Positions 17,631-24,975 of a stretch of DNA of 45,721 nt are shown here, in pieces. The stretch is taken from the NCBI GenBank assembly GCA_030041385.1, contig JASHNY010000203.1, positions 68,458 through 114,178 on the forward strand, in the 5' to 3' direction. Below the pieces are notes generated by a model. The model saw nothing but the letters and a program-made list of their open reading frames with translations, did not search any database and was not told the origin of the DNA. Position 1 is the stretch's first letter. Every line of letters starts with the position of its first letter. A program made the position numbers and the translations under genes. This DNA is from Alphaproteobacteria bacterium. Lineage in GTDB: Bacteria > Pseudomonadota > Alphaproteobacteria > ATCC43930 > CGMCC-115725.

Positions 17631-18355
17631 GCCGCGGTCGCTCCTTCCTGTTCCGGGCGCGGTTCGGCGGCCGGATCATAGCCGAGCGCGGTGAGCGCGG
17701 CGAGCATGTGCGGCGCCACCGGCGCGGTCGCGACGATCGGCGGGCGCGCGGGATAAAGCGGCACAGCGATCCGGCGCGCATGCAACAGCAGCGGCGAGCC
17801 GGCCGGCCCGCCATAGGCCGGGTCGCCGACGACCGGGCAGCCGAGCGCAGCGCAATGGACGCGAATCTGGTGGGTGCGTCCGCTGAGCGGCCGCAATTCG
17901 AGCCAGGCGCGATCGCCATGTTGCCCGAGCACGCGGTACTCGGTCGCCGCCTCCTGGCCCGACGGATCGACGGCCATATGCCAGCCGTTGCCGCGCGCCA
18001 GCTTCTTCAGCGGCGCGTCGATCCGCCCGGCCGGCTCGCGCGGGGTTGCGGCGACGACGGCCCAGTAGGTCTTTTCGACCCGCCCGGCGGCGAACAGCGC
18101 GCCGAGCCGGCGCAGCGCCTTGGGATGGCGGCCGAGCACCAGGCAGCCGCTGGTGTCGCGGTCGAGCCGGTGCGCCAATGCCGGCGGGTGCGGCAGGCCG
18201 AAGCGCAGGGCATCGAAACCGGCTTCAAGGTTCGGTCCCCCGCTCGGCCCGGCATGAACCGCGATGCCGGCCGGCTTGTCGAGGATCAATATCAACCCGT
18301 CGCGGTACAGGATGCGACCGATCAGATACGCAGCAGCGGGCTCGCCCGCGCTCAA
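17627..18355 (-). CDS. RluA-family RNA pseudouridine synthase
   Basis: The protein isomerises specific uridines in rRNA or tRNA. It has the RluA core: ILYRDGLILILDKPAGIAVHAG, then AHRLDRDTSGCLVL with catalytic Asp65, and ELRPLSGRTHQIRVHCAALGCPVVGDPAYG. No S4 domain is present. The frame stays open to 18907, but the extension is read through a palindromic repeat and the antisense of a cupin gene, so it is not coding. The best start that keeps the core is TTG at 18355, two bases from the repeat, giving about 242 residues; there is no clear ribosome binding site. Translationally coupled to purB. Confidence 0.85.
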
Positions 18356-18356
18356 T

Positions 18357-18457
18357 CGAGATTGCTTCGTCGCCCCGCTCCTCGCAATGACATCAAGGAA
18401 TGCTCCTCGCAATGACGAGAAGGAATTTGTCATTGCGAGCGAAGCGAAGCAATCTCG
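18357..18457. repeat. Palindromic repeat copy 2, between RluA gene and cupin
   Basis: A 101-bp element bounded by perfect 13-bp inverted termini (CGAGATTGCTTCG ... CGAAGCAATCTCG). It includes CTCCTCGCAATGAC twice (near 18379-18392 and 18403-18416) and one GTCATTGCGAGC (18429-18440). It begins one or two bases upstream of the proposed RluA start. The element is the same family as the copies at 11461 and 44028, in the opposite order of its two half-motifs. Confidence 0.85.
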
Positions 18458-18490
18458 TGCCGATCGTGCGTTAGTCCTGCGGAGGTCGTC

Positions 18491-19012
18491 ATGACAGCTC
18501 TTCCCGCGATCGAGACCCTGCACTTCGCCGATGACGGGATCGTGCCCAACAGCCCGCTGCCGCTCGTCGTCTATCGCGGCGTTCTGGCCGAAAGCGGCGA
18601 CCGCGCCAGGGAATGCGTCGCGCTGTTCAACCGGAACGGCTGGCCGGACCCGTGGCGCAACGGCATCTACAGTCATCACCACTATCACAGCACCGCGCAC
18701 GAGGTGCTCGGCATCGCCGCCGGCTCGGCTCAGGTGCGGCTCGGCGGCGAGAACGGCAAGAGCGTCGAACTGCACGCCGGCGACGTCGTCGTGATCCCGG
18801 CCGGAATCGCGCACAAGCGCGAGGCGGCGAGCGCCGACCTCGTCGTCATCGGCGCCTATCCACGCGGCCAGCGCCCGGATTTGTGCCGAGCCGATCCGGG
18901 GGCGCATGACCGCGCCGCCGCCAGTATCGCCGCGGTGCCGCTCCCCGCCAGCGACCCGGTCACCGGCGCAGCGGCGCCTCTGCTCGATTATTGGCGCGAG
19001 GCGGCGCGCTGA
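18491..19012 (+). CDS. Cupin-domain protein, YjlB-like
   Basis: The 173-residue protein folds as a single cupin barrel: SHHHYHSTAHEVLGIAAGSAQVRLGG supplies the first metal motif (His cluster and Glu) and GDVVVIPAGIAHKRE the second. The N-terminal VYRGVLAESGDRARECVALFNRNGW region resembles Bacillus YjlB-type cupins of unknown function. GGAGG lies 5 nt before the ATG. It is monocistronic; its TGA touches the end of the convergent lipoprotein gene without a gap. A metal-dependent isomerase or dioxygenase-like role is possible but not shown. Confidence 0.8.
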   Translation: MTALPAIETLHFADDGIVPNSPLPLVVYRGVLAESGDRARECVALFNRNGWPDPWRNGIYSHHHYHSTAHEVLGIAAGSAQVRLGGENGKSVELHAGDVVVIPAGIAHKREAASADLVVIGAYPRGQRPDLCRADPGAHDRAAASIAAVPLPASDPVTGAAAPLLDYWREAAR

Positions 19013-19315
19013 TCAGAGGCAGCGGCCGGCATAGACGATGTCGCCGCCGTTGCCGAACCTGCCGTCGACCACCGGCACGAAACGCCGCGAATCGACGACA
19101 TAGCCGTTGCCGCACATGCTGTGCGCCTTCAGCGCGTCGGCGAGCCAGCCGCGGCGGATGCGCTCGGCCGCGCCGTCGTCGTTCTCGGTCAGCGCCGCGT
19201 CGGTATGAGAGCTGTAGAGGAATGAGGTGGGGCTGGTCGCGGTGAAGCCCTCGACGCGCTCGGTCCCGACGCAGCCGGCGAGCGCGGCGACGCAGAGCAA
19301 GGCTAGGATACGCAT
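19013..19315 (-). CDS. Small lipoprotein
   Basis: The 100-residue protein begins MRILALLCVAALAGCVGTE, a lipoprotein signal with lipobox LAGC (Cys15). The mature part contains a conserved-looking CGNGYVVDSRRFVPVVDGRFGNGGDIVYAGRC with two cysteines that could form a disulfide. Start 19315 is preceded by GGAGGG at a good distance; the frame extends to 19345 without signal features. A promoter with TTGCCC-N17-AATAGA lies upstream. It is likely anchored in the envelope; no family name or function could be assigned. Confidence 0.72.
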   Translation of the reverse strand: MRILALLCVAALAGCVGTERVEGFTATSPTSFLYSSHTDAALTENDDGAAERIRRGWLADALKAHSMCGNGYVVDSRRFVPVVDGRFGNGGDIVYAGRCL

Positions 19316-19345
19316 CGGACCGGCCCTCCACGGCACACGCGCCAC

Positions 19346-19374
19346 TCTATTCCCGATTCGGCGCAGCGGGGCAA
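19346..19374 (-). promoter_or_regulatory. Promoter of the lipoprotein gene
   Basis: The minus strand reads TTGCCC (19374-19369), 17 nt, AATAGA (19351-19346), then GTGG. The same hexamers with the same spacing and the trailing GTGG occur at 20226-20254 upstream of the aldolase gene. The predicted start lies about 24 bases before the lipoprotein ATG. Confidence 0.5.
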
Positions 19375-19402
19375 GCGCGGCCTTCGATCGAGGCGGCCGG
19401 GG

Positions 19403-20191
19403 TCAATCGAGGCAGTGCGGATCGTCGCGCAGGATGCGGCGGGCAAAGCGGCGGAACTGGGTCGCCACCATCGACGGGTCGGTCAAGTAGTCGTGCGCGT
19501 CGCGGGCGAATTCGGGGTCGATCGACGACAATTTGCCGATCGAACGGGCGCGCACCTGCATCTTGACCGCGCGCTCGAAGCACAGCGCCATCCACGCCGC
19601 CTCCTCGATCGATTCACCGACCGTGGCGAGCCCGTGATTGGCGAGCAGGACCGCGCGCTTCGGCCCGAGCGCCTTGGAGATCAGTTCGCCTTCAAGCTCG
19701 GTCACCGGATTGCCCGGCCATTCCCGCAGAAAGGCGCAATCGTCATGGAACATCGTCGCGTCCATATGGGCGACGGCGAGCGGCTCGTCGACCATCGACA
19801 GCGCCGCCGTATAGGGCGCGTGAGTGTGGATGCCGCAGCGTATGTCGGGGCGCAATTCGTGGATTTTGATCAGGAAGCCCACCGCCTTGGGCGGCTCGCC
19901 GGCGCCCTGCAGCACGTTGAGCCGGCTGTCGACGGTCAGGATGTCGCCGGGCCGCACCTCCTCAAGGCCGACGCCCATCGGCAAGGTCAGATAGATTTCG
20001 GGGTCGGCGGTCCGCACCGAAACGAGGCCCGGAACCACCGTGTCATGGCCGTCGGCGGCGAGGATGCGGCACGCCAGGGTCAGCTTCTCGGCATCGCTCC
20101 AGCCGGGATCGGCGCGCAACTCGGCTTCATTGTAGAGGTGCCCGAGCCGCGCCGAGGCGCGGCCGCGCAGTGTCGCGATGTCATTCGCCAT
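19403..20191 (-). CDS. Class II aldolase/adducin family protein
   Basis: The 262-residue protein has the class II aldolase fold with GHDTVVPGLVSVR near residue 50, the zinc-binding IHTHAPYTAALSMVDEPLAVAHMD, and RAVLLANHGLATVGESIEEAAWMA, providing the His metal ligands. Close relatives include fuculose- and ribulose-phosphate aldolases as well as decarboxylase- and adducin-like proteins without known substrate. The substrate here cannot be assigned because no sugar kinase or isomerase gene is adjacent. It is divergent from the S10 carboxypeptidase gene. Confidence 0.85.
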   Translation of the reverse strand: MANDIATLRGRASARLGHLYNEAELRADPGWSDAEKLTLACRILAADGHDTVVPGLVSVRTADPEIYLTLPMGVGLEEVRPGDILTVDSRLNVLQGAGEPPKAVGFLIKIHELRPDIRCGIHTHAPYTAALSMVDEPLAVAHMDATMFHDDCAFLREWPGNPVTELEGELISKALGPKRAVLLANHGLATVGESIEEAAWMALCFERAVKMQVRARSIGKLSSIDPEFARDAHDYLTDPSMVATQFRRFARRILRDDPHCLD

Positions 20192-20225
20192 GATTTGTCG
20201 CCTTTGCGGTTCATGTTTTCACCAC

Positions 20226-20254
20226 TCTATTCCCCATTTGGTCACACCGGGCAA
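20226..20254 (-). promoter_or_regulatory. Promoter of the class II aldolase gene
   Basis: The minus strand reads TTGCCC (20254-20249), 17 nt, AATAGA (20231-20226), then GTGG. It matches the lipoprotein promoter at 19346-19374 in both hexamers, spacer length and downstream GTGG, although the spacer sequences differ. The leader to the ATG at 20191 is about 28 nt. Confidence 0.5.
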
Positions 20255-20287
20255 GGCGTCCGTTGCAGCGGGAGCGCCGCAGACGAT

Positions 20288-20315
20288 TTCGACAGCGCGC
20301 CCGCTGTTGTATAAA
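20288..20315 (+). promoter_or_regulatory. Promoter of the S10 peptidase gene
   Basis: TTCGAC (20288-20293), 16 nt, TATAAA (20310-20315) on the plus strand. The -10 is strong and the -35 moderate. The predicted leader is about 54 nt to the ATG at 20376. Confidence 0.45.
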
Positions 20316-20375
20316 GCGGCCCGATGCGGCAGTTGATGTTCCGCCGGCCGCAGCCCCGTCAAGGTGATCGCTTTG

Positions 20376-21932
20376 ATGACCAGGCCCTTCGCCGTCGTGG
20401 CCGCGCTGTTGTTGGCCGCGGCCTCACCGGCTGCGCACGCCGCCGACAAGCCGGCGCCCGCCAAGCCGGCGCCGAAGCCGGCCGCGGTTGGCCTGCAATT
20501 GCCGGCGCGGGTAGAGACCCGGCACACGATCACGCTCTCCGGGCAGCCGCTTAACTATCGCGCGATCGCCGAGACCTTCGCATTGCACGACCGCAAGGGC
20601 GCGGTGACGGCGTCGATCTACACGGTTTCCTACGTCGCCGACGTTACCGGCGGGGCGCGGCGGCCGGTCGCCTTCGTGGTCAACGGCGGGCCTGGCGCCG
20701 CATCGGCCTATCTCCATCTTGGCGCGCTCGGCCCGCGCATCCTGGAGACGCCGGGCGACGGCTCGGTGCCCAGCCCGCCCTATCGGCTGGTGGACAACCC
20801 GTCGTCGTGGCTCGCCTTCACCGATCTCGTCTTTATCGATCCGGTCGGCACCGGGTTCAGCCGTGGCGAAGCGGACGACAAAGACAAGGGCAAGGACGGC
20901 GGCGATCCCGGCAAGCCATTCTGGAACGTGCGTAGCGACCTCGACTCGCTCGCTGCGGTGGTGCGGCTGTGGCTGACCCGGCACGAGCGCTGGTCGTCGG
21001 CTGTGTTTGTCGTCGGCGAGAGCTACGGCGGATACCGCGCCGCTGCATTGTCGCACATCCTGGTCGAGGATGTCGGGGTGACGCCAAGCGGCGTGGTCAT
21101 GATCTCGCCGGCGCTCGACTACACGCTGTTGCGCAGCGGCATAACCAACCTGATGCCGGCGGCCTTCGAATTGCCGTCCTATGCGGCGACGGCGGACGCG
21201 CTGGCGGGCAAGCCGGCAGCGCCCGACGACCTCGCCAAGGTCGAGCATTTCGCGCTCGGCGACTACCTGACCGGGATCGCCGGGATGACCGGGCTGCCGC
21301 CGGAGAGCGACAAGCTGATCGCCCGGATCGCCGCGATCACGGGCCTTTCCCCGGATGTCGTTGCGCGCGAGCGCGGGCGGGTCCCAAGCGGGGTCTTTGT
21401 GCGCGAATTGCGGCGCGACCGGCACGAACTTCTCAGCCTCTACGACGGCACGGTCGAACGCGCGACGCGCGGCAACCCCTACGACGACGATGGCGGCGAC
21501 CCGGTGCTGGGGCCGGCGACCGCGGCCTTCACCGCGGCGTTCGACGCCTATGCTCCGGAAGTGCTGGGCTACCATACGGAGCTGCCTTATCGGGTGCTGG
21601 CGCGCGACGTGAACCGGCAATGGGAATGGAAGGGCGCGGAGAAGGGCGAAGGCGGGCTTGGCCTCGCCCTGACCTCGCTCGAACAGGCGCTGCTCGCGCA
21701 CCCGCAGACCAAGGTACTGATCGTCAACGGCCGCACCGACCTGGTGACGCCGTATCTGGGTTCGCGCTGGCTGATCGACCAGCTGTCGCTGCCGCAATCG
21801 GTGCGGGCGGCGATCGAACTGCGTGTCCTCAACGGCGGGCACATGATGTATCTGCGCCATGATTCGCTGGCGGCGCTGAGCCGGGATGCCGCCGCCCTGT
21901 TCGCCGAAGCCGGTGCCGAGACCCCGCACTGA
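20376..21932 (+). CDS. Secreted S10 family serine carboxypeptidase
   Basis: The 518-residue protein has a signal peptide (MTRPFAVVAALLLAAASPAAHAAD) and a short Pro/Ala/Lys linker. It then shows the S10 alpha/beta-hydrolase core: VVNGGPGAAS (oxyanion region, near 101-110), FVVGESYGGYRA with nucleophile S216, VNGRTDLVTP with D455, and LNGGHMMY with H489, a full triad. S10 enzymes remove C-terminal residues from peptides; this one is probably periplasmic. ATG 20376 was preferred over GTG 20364 because AAGG sits at a suitable distance and the signal peptide begins there. The end overlaps the next gene's open frame by 47 bases. Confidence 0.92.
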   Translation: MTRPFAVVAALLLAAASPAAHAADKPAPAKPAPKPAAVGLQLPARVETRHTITLSGQPLNYRAIAETFALHDRKGAVTASIYTVSYVADVTGGARRPVAFVVNGGPGAASAYLHLGALGPRILETPGDGSVPSPPYRLVDNPSSWLAFTDLVFIDPVGTGFSRGEADDKDKGKDGGDPGKPFWNVRSDLDSLAAVVRLWLTRHERWSSAVFVVGESYGGYRAAALSHILVEDVGVTPSGVVMISPALDYTLLRSGITNLMPAAFELPSYAATADALAGKPAAPDDLAKVEHFALGDYLTGIAGMTGLPPESDKLIARIAAITGLSPDVVARERGRVPSGVFVRELRRDRHELLSLYDGTVERATRGNPYDDDGGDPVLGPATAAFTAAFDAYAPEVLGYHTELPYRVLARDVNRQWEWKGAEKGEGGLGLALTSLEQALLAHPQTKVLIVNGRTDLVTPYLGSRWLIDQLSLPQSVRAAIELRVLNGGHMMYLRHDSLAALSRDAAALFAEAGAETPH

Positions 21933-22869
21933 GCGCGCACCGCGCGGCGAGCCGGCCCACCGTGCGGCGAAGCGAGCGGGCGCGGCGCCGCCAGCCCGGC
22001 TGTTGCGCATCTGCGGGCTCAACGCCGTGCGCGCGCTGTTTGCACGCGATCCCGGCCGGGTCGAGCGGCTGTTCTTTGAGCCGGGCCTAGCCGCAGAGCT
22101 GGCCGCCGAATGCCGCCTCGCCGCGGCGGCTCACAAGCCGTACCGCGCGGTGACGGCGGCCGAGCTGGCGCGCGTCGCGGGGACGCCGCGGCACGGCGGG
22201 GTGGTCGCGGTCGCCCGCCGGCGCCCGCTGTTGCCGCTCGATCCCGCCGCGATTTCCGGCTGGGCCGCGGACGGCACGCCGCTGGTGATCCTCGACGGTG
22301 TCGGCAACCCGCACAATCTCGGCGCGATCGCCCGCAGCGCCGCGTTTTTCGGCGTGGCGCGGCTGATCCTGGCGGACCGCCCGCAACAGGCCTTGCCGTC
22401 GGACGAAAGCTACCGCGTCGCCGCCGGCGGGCTCGACGCCGTGACCCTCTATCGGGCACGGCTGCCGGCGGCGCTGGACTGGCTGAAGCCGGCCTATCGC
22501 ATCCTCGGCACGGCGCCGGGAGGCGGCCGCGCCTTGGCGCCGGAGCCGGCGCATCGCCCCGTGGCGCTCGTTCTCGGCAACGAAGAAACCGGGCTCGACC
22601 CCGCGACCCTGGCCGCCTGCGACGCGGTTGCGACGATCCCCGGCGGCGGCCCGGTGCAATCGCTGAACGTCGCGGCTGCGGCGGCGGTACTGCTCTACGC
22701 GCTCACGCTTCGGGAGACGGCGGGGCGCGCTGCGGCGAGCAGCCGGTCGAGCTCGGCGAGCAGTGCCTCGGCCGCTTCCGGGCCGGCCTCGGCATGGCGC
22801 AACACCAATGCCGCCGCCTCGAGCGTCGACAGGGCCTCGCGCCGCGGCTCGCGACGCAGCCGGCCATAG
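21886..22869 (+). CDS. SpoU/TrmH family RNA 2'-O-methyltransferase
   Basis: The protein methylates ribose 2'-OH in rRNA or tRNA. It has the N-terminal substrate-binding domain (ICGLNAVRALFARDPGRVERLFFE) and the trefoil-knot SPOUT domain: ILDGVGNPHNLGAIARSAAFFGV (motif 1), ALVLGNEETGLDP (motif 2) and PVQSLNVAAAAAVLLYALTL (motif 3). RlmB-like 23S methylation is plausible, not proven. The start is uncertain: ATG 21886 overlaps the S10 gene; GTG 21913 is an alternative. After motif 3 about 50 extra Ser/Ala/Arg-rich residues are read antisense to the DTW gene, to a stop at 22867-22869; family proteins usually end near 22720. Confidence 0.85.
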   Translation: MPPPCSPKPVPRPRTERAPRGEPAHRAAKRAGAAPPARLLRICGLNAVRALFARDPGRVERLFFEPGLAAELAAECRLAAAAHKPYRAVTAAELARVAGTPRHGGVVAVARRRPLLPLDPAAISGWAADGTPLVILDGVGNPHNLGAIARSAAFFGVARLILADRPQQALPSDESYRVAAGGLDAVTLYRARLPAALDWLKPAYRILGTAPGGGRALAPEPAHRPVALVLGNEETGLDPATLAACDAVATIPGGGPVQSLNVAAAAAVLLYALTLRETAGRAAASSRSSSASSASAASGPASAWRNTNAAASSVDRASRRGSRRSRP

Positions 22870-23276
22870 CGCGCCGGGCGCGGCGGGTTGAGCACCAGGC
22901 GGTGCAGTTTCAACAGCCACGGGTTACGCCACCACAAATTCTTGGCCTGGCTCCAGGTGCCGTCCAAGAGGACGATGCCGTCAAGATTGCTCAATAACCT
23001 GGTGGCGTCGGCGATCGGCTCGCCGTTGCGGTCGAGCGCGACGATCGCGTCATCCGTCGGCAGCGGCCGGGCCGAGCCGAGATAGAGCACCGCCCAGCGC
23101 CGCGGCTCGGCGGCACCGCCCAGCGCCTTGGCCAGGTTGGGCCAGGACAGGCCGACCGCGATCTTCGCCCGCTTCAGCACCGCTGCGGCCGCCTCCGCCG
23201 TCGACAGCGCGTGCCGGCGTTCCTGCGGATGCTGCAGGATCAATACGAACAGACGGTTGGCGATCGGCGCGCTCAT
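22695..23276 (-). CDS. DTW-domain tRNA aminocarboxypropyltransferase-like protein
   Basis: The family (TapT/TuaA) adds a 3-amino-3-carboxypropyl group from S-adenosylmethionine to tRNA uridine (acp3U). The 193-residue protein shows NRLFVLILQHPQERRHALSTAE, LYLGSARPLPTDDAIVALD, the hallmark IVLLDGTWSQAKNLWWRNPWL (D-G-T-W), and PRPARYGRLRREPRREALSTLEAAALVL. The usual N-terminal zinc-binding cysteine cluster is missing from every plausible start, so this is a short form. Met at 23276 or 23291 can be the start. The last 175 bases run antisense to the SpoU gene. Confidence 0.82.
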   Translation of the reverse strand: MSAPIANRLFVLILQHPQERRHALSTAEAAAAVLKRAKIAVGLSWPNLAKALGGAAEPRRWAVLYLGSARPLPTDDAIVALDRNGEPIADATRLLSNLDGIVLLDGTWSQAKNLWWRNPWLLKLHRLVLNPPRPARYGRLRREPRREALSTLEAAALVLRHAEAGPEAAEALLAELDRLLAAARPAVSRSVSA

Positions 23277-23360
23277 CGGCCTGCTCGGCATGCCGGAACG
23301 AAACCCGGTGGGGCCGAGTTGCCCCCACTGCCGGAGCTGACGGCGTGGACCGGCGGGTCA

Positions 23361-23397
23361 CCCCCGGAACGGCCCGTAAGGGCCGGCCGTCCGGGGG
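23361..23397 (+). other. Stable hairpin with GUAA tetraloop
   Basis: CCCCCGGA (23361-23368) pairs with TCCGGGGG (23390-23397), and CGGCCC (23370-23375) with GGGCCG (23380-23385), closing a GTAA loop. As plus-strand RNA this is a GNRA tetraloop on a 14-bp stem with an asymmetric bulge. It lies between the divergent DTW gene and the efflux pump gene, about 150 bases ahead of the latter. No T-run follows, so it is not a standard terminator. It may be a leader structure. Confidence 0.5.
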
Positions 23398-23544
23398 CGC
23401 GGGAGGCGCGAGACGGAAGGTGCGTCACGCCCGCAAAGTTATGCTGCGAGTTCCTCTTCATCCCCGCATCTTATATGACTTGCCCCGCGTCCAGCGCCGG
23501 GTGATTCGCCTTGTGGGCCTCGCCGGCCGCGATATGTTTGCCGG

Positions 23545-24975
23545 ATGCGCCCGAGTTCCCGCCGACTCCTGATCTCGCTGGTCGTTTCCTGCGCCCTGTT
23601 CATGCAGAGCCTCGATTCGACGATCATCGCGACAGCCCTGCCGGTGATCGCGCGCTCGCTCGACGAAAGCGTGCTGAAGCTCAACGTTGCGATCACCTGT
23701 TATTTGCTCAGCCTCGCCGTGTTCATCCCGATCAGCGGCTGGACCGCCGACCGTTTCGGCGCACGCCAGGTGTTCAGCGCGGCGATCGGCGTGTTCGTGC
23801 TGGGCTCGATCGGCTGCGGGCTGTCGAACTCGCTGGGGATGCTGGTGGTGATGCGGATCGTTCAGGGCATGGGCGGCGCGATGATGGTGCCGGTCGGCCG
23901 GCTCGTCCTGCTGCGCACCGTGCCCAAATCCGAACTGGTCCAGGCGATGTCGTTCGTCAGCGTTCCGGCGCTGATCGGGCCGGTCATCGGGCCGCCGCTC
24001 GGCGGGTTCATCGTCACGTACTGGTCGTGGCGCTGGATCTTTTTCATCAACATTCCGATCGGATTGATCGGCGTGGTGCTGGTCAACCTCGTGGTCAGGA
24101 ACGTCGAAGAGGGGACGGTGCGGCCGTTCGATTTCGGCGGCTTTGTATTGACCGGGATCGGCCTGGCGACCCTCGCCTTCGGGTTCGAGACGATCGGCCG
24201 CGGCGCCTTGCCGTTGCCGCTGTCATTGGCGCTGCTCGCCTGCGGCGGGGTGTGCATCGCGCTTTATGTCCGCCATGCGCGACAGGCGGCGAGCCCGATC
24301 ATCGACCTGGCGCTGTTCCGCATTCCGACCTATTCGGCGGCGACCACGGGCGGGTTTCTGTTTCGCACCGGAACTGGCGCGCTGCCGTTTCTGATGCCGC
24401 TGATGCTGCAGGTCGGGTTCGGGCTGACCCCGCTCGCCTCGGGCCTGTTGACCTTTGCCCAGGCGCTCGGCGCGATGACGATGAAGATCACGGTCACCCC
24501 GATCATCCGCACCTTCGGCTTCCGCTCGGTGCTGGCCGGCAACGCCGCCGTCAGCGCCGCGTTCATCTTCGCCTATTCGCTGTTCCGGCCGAACACGCCG
24601 CACTTCGTGATTTTTCTGCTGCTGCTGGCGGGCGGGTTCTTCCGCTCGTTGCAGATGACCAGCATCAACACGCTGAGCTATGCCGACGTGCCGGGCCCGA
24701 TGCTGAGCCGCGCGACCAGCCTGACCAGCATGTGCCAGCAATTGTCGCAAAGCGTCGGTGTCGGCACCGGCGCGCTGGTGCTTTATGCGCTGGTCGCGAC
24801 GCACGGCACGACAAATCTGACGCCCGGCGATTTCTCACTGGCCCTGCTGGCGGTCGGCGGCATTTCGCTGTCCTCGGTGCCGCTGTTCCTGCGCATGGCG
24901 CCCGATGCCGGGGCCGAGGTCAGCGGGCGGCAGGCGGCCGGCAGTTTTGCCGGCAAATTGCCGCGCTCGCGATGA
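23545..24975 (+). CDS. MFS multidrug exporter, DHA2 (EmrB/QacA) type
   Basis: The 476-residue inner-membrane protein has about 14 hydrophobic helices. DHA2 motifs are visible: LDSTIIATALPVIARSL in helix 1 (motif D1-like), GWTADRFGARQVF (motif A), RIVQGMGGAMMVPVGRLV and the helix-5 antiporter motif C ALIGPVIGPPLGGFI. Such pumps exchange protons for drugs or other amphipathic compounds. There is no membrane-fusion partner nearby. The stop overlaps the start of the downstream hydrolase as ATGA. No strong ribosome binding site precedes 23545. The gene has an unusually long upstream non-coding region holding a hairpin. Confidence 0.92.
   Translation: MRPSSRRLLISLVVSCALFMQSLDSTIIATALPVIARSLDESVLKLNVAITCYLLSLAVFIPISGWTADRFGARQVFSAAIGVFVLGSIGCGLSNSLGMLVVMRIVQGMGGAMMVPVGRLVLLRTVPKSELVQAMSFVSVPALIGPVIGPPLGGFIVTYWSWRWIFFINIPIGLIGVVLVNLVVRNVEEGTVRPFDFGGFVLTGIGLATLAFGFETIGRGALPLPLSLALLACGGVCIALYVRHARQAASPIIDLALFRIPTYSAATTGGFLFRTGTGALPFLMPLMLQVGFGLTPLASGLLTFAQALGAMTMKITVTPIIRTFGFRSVLAGNAAVSAAFIFAYSLFRPNTPHFVIFLLLLAGGFFRSLQMTSINTLSYADVPGPMLSRATSLTSMCQQLSQSVGVGTGALVLYALVATHGTTNLTPGDFSLALLAVGGISLSSVPLFLRMAPDAGAEVSGRQAAGSFAGKLPRSR

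Noticed and set aside
18356-18907. N-terminal extension of the RluA frame to 18907
   Set aside because: It passes through the palindromic repeat (giving the artefact peptides VIARSGATKQS and CFASLAMT) and antisense of the cupin gene; no RluA protein has this extension.
23128-23340. Plus-strand 70-codon frame ending in CPHCRS
   Set aside because: The CxxC is suggestive, but most of the frame is antisense of the DTW gene and it has no start context.
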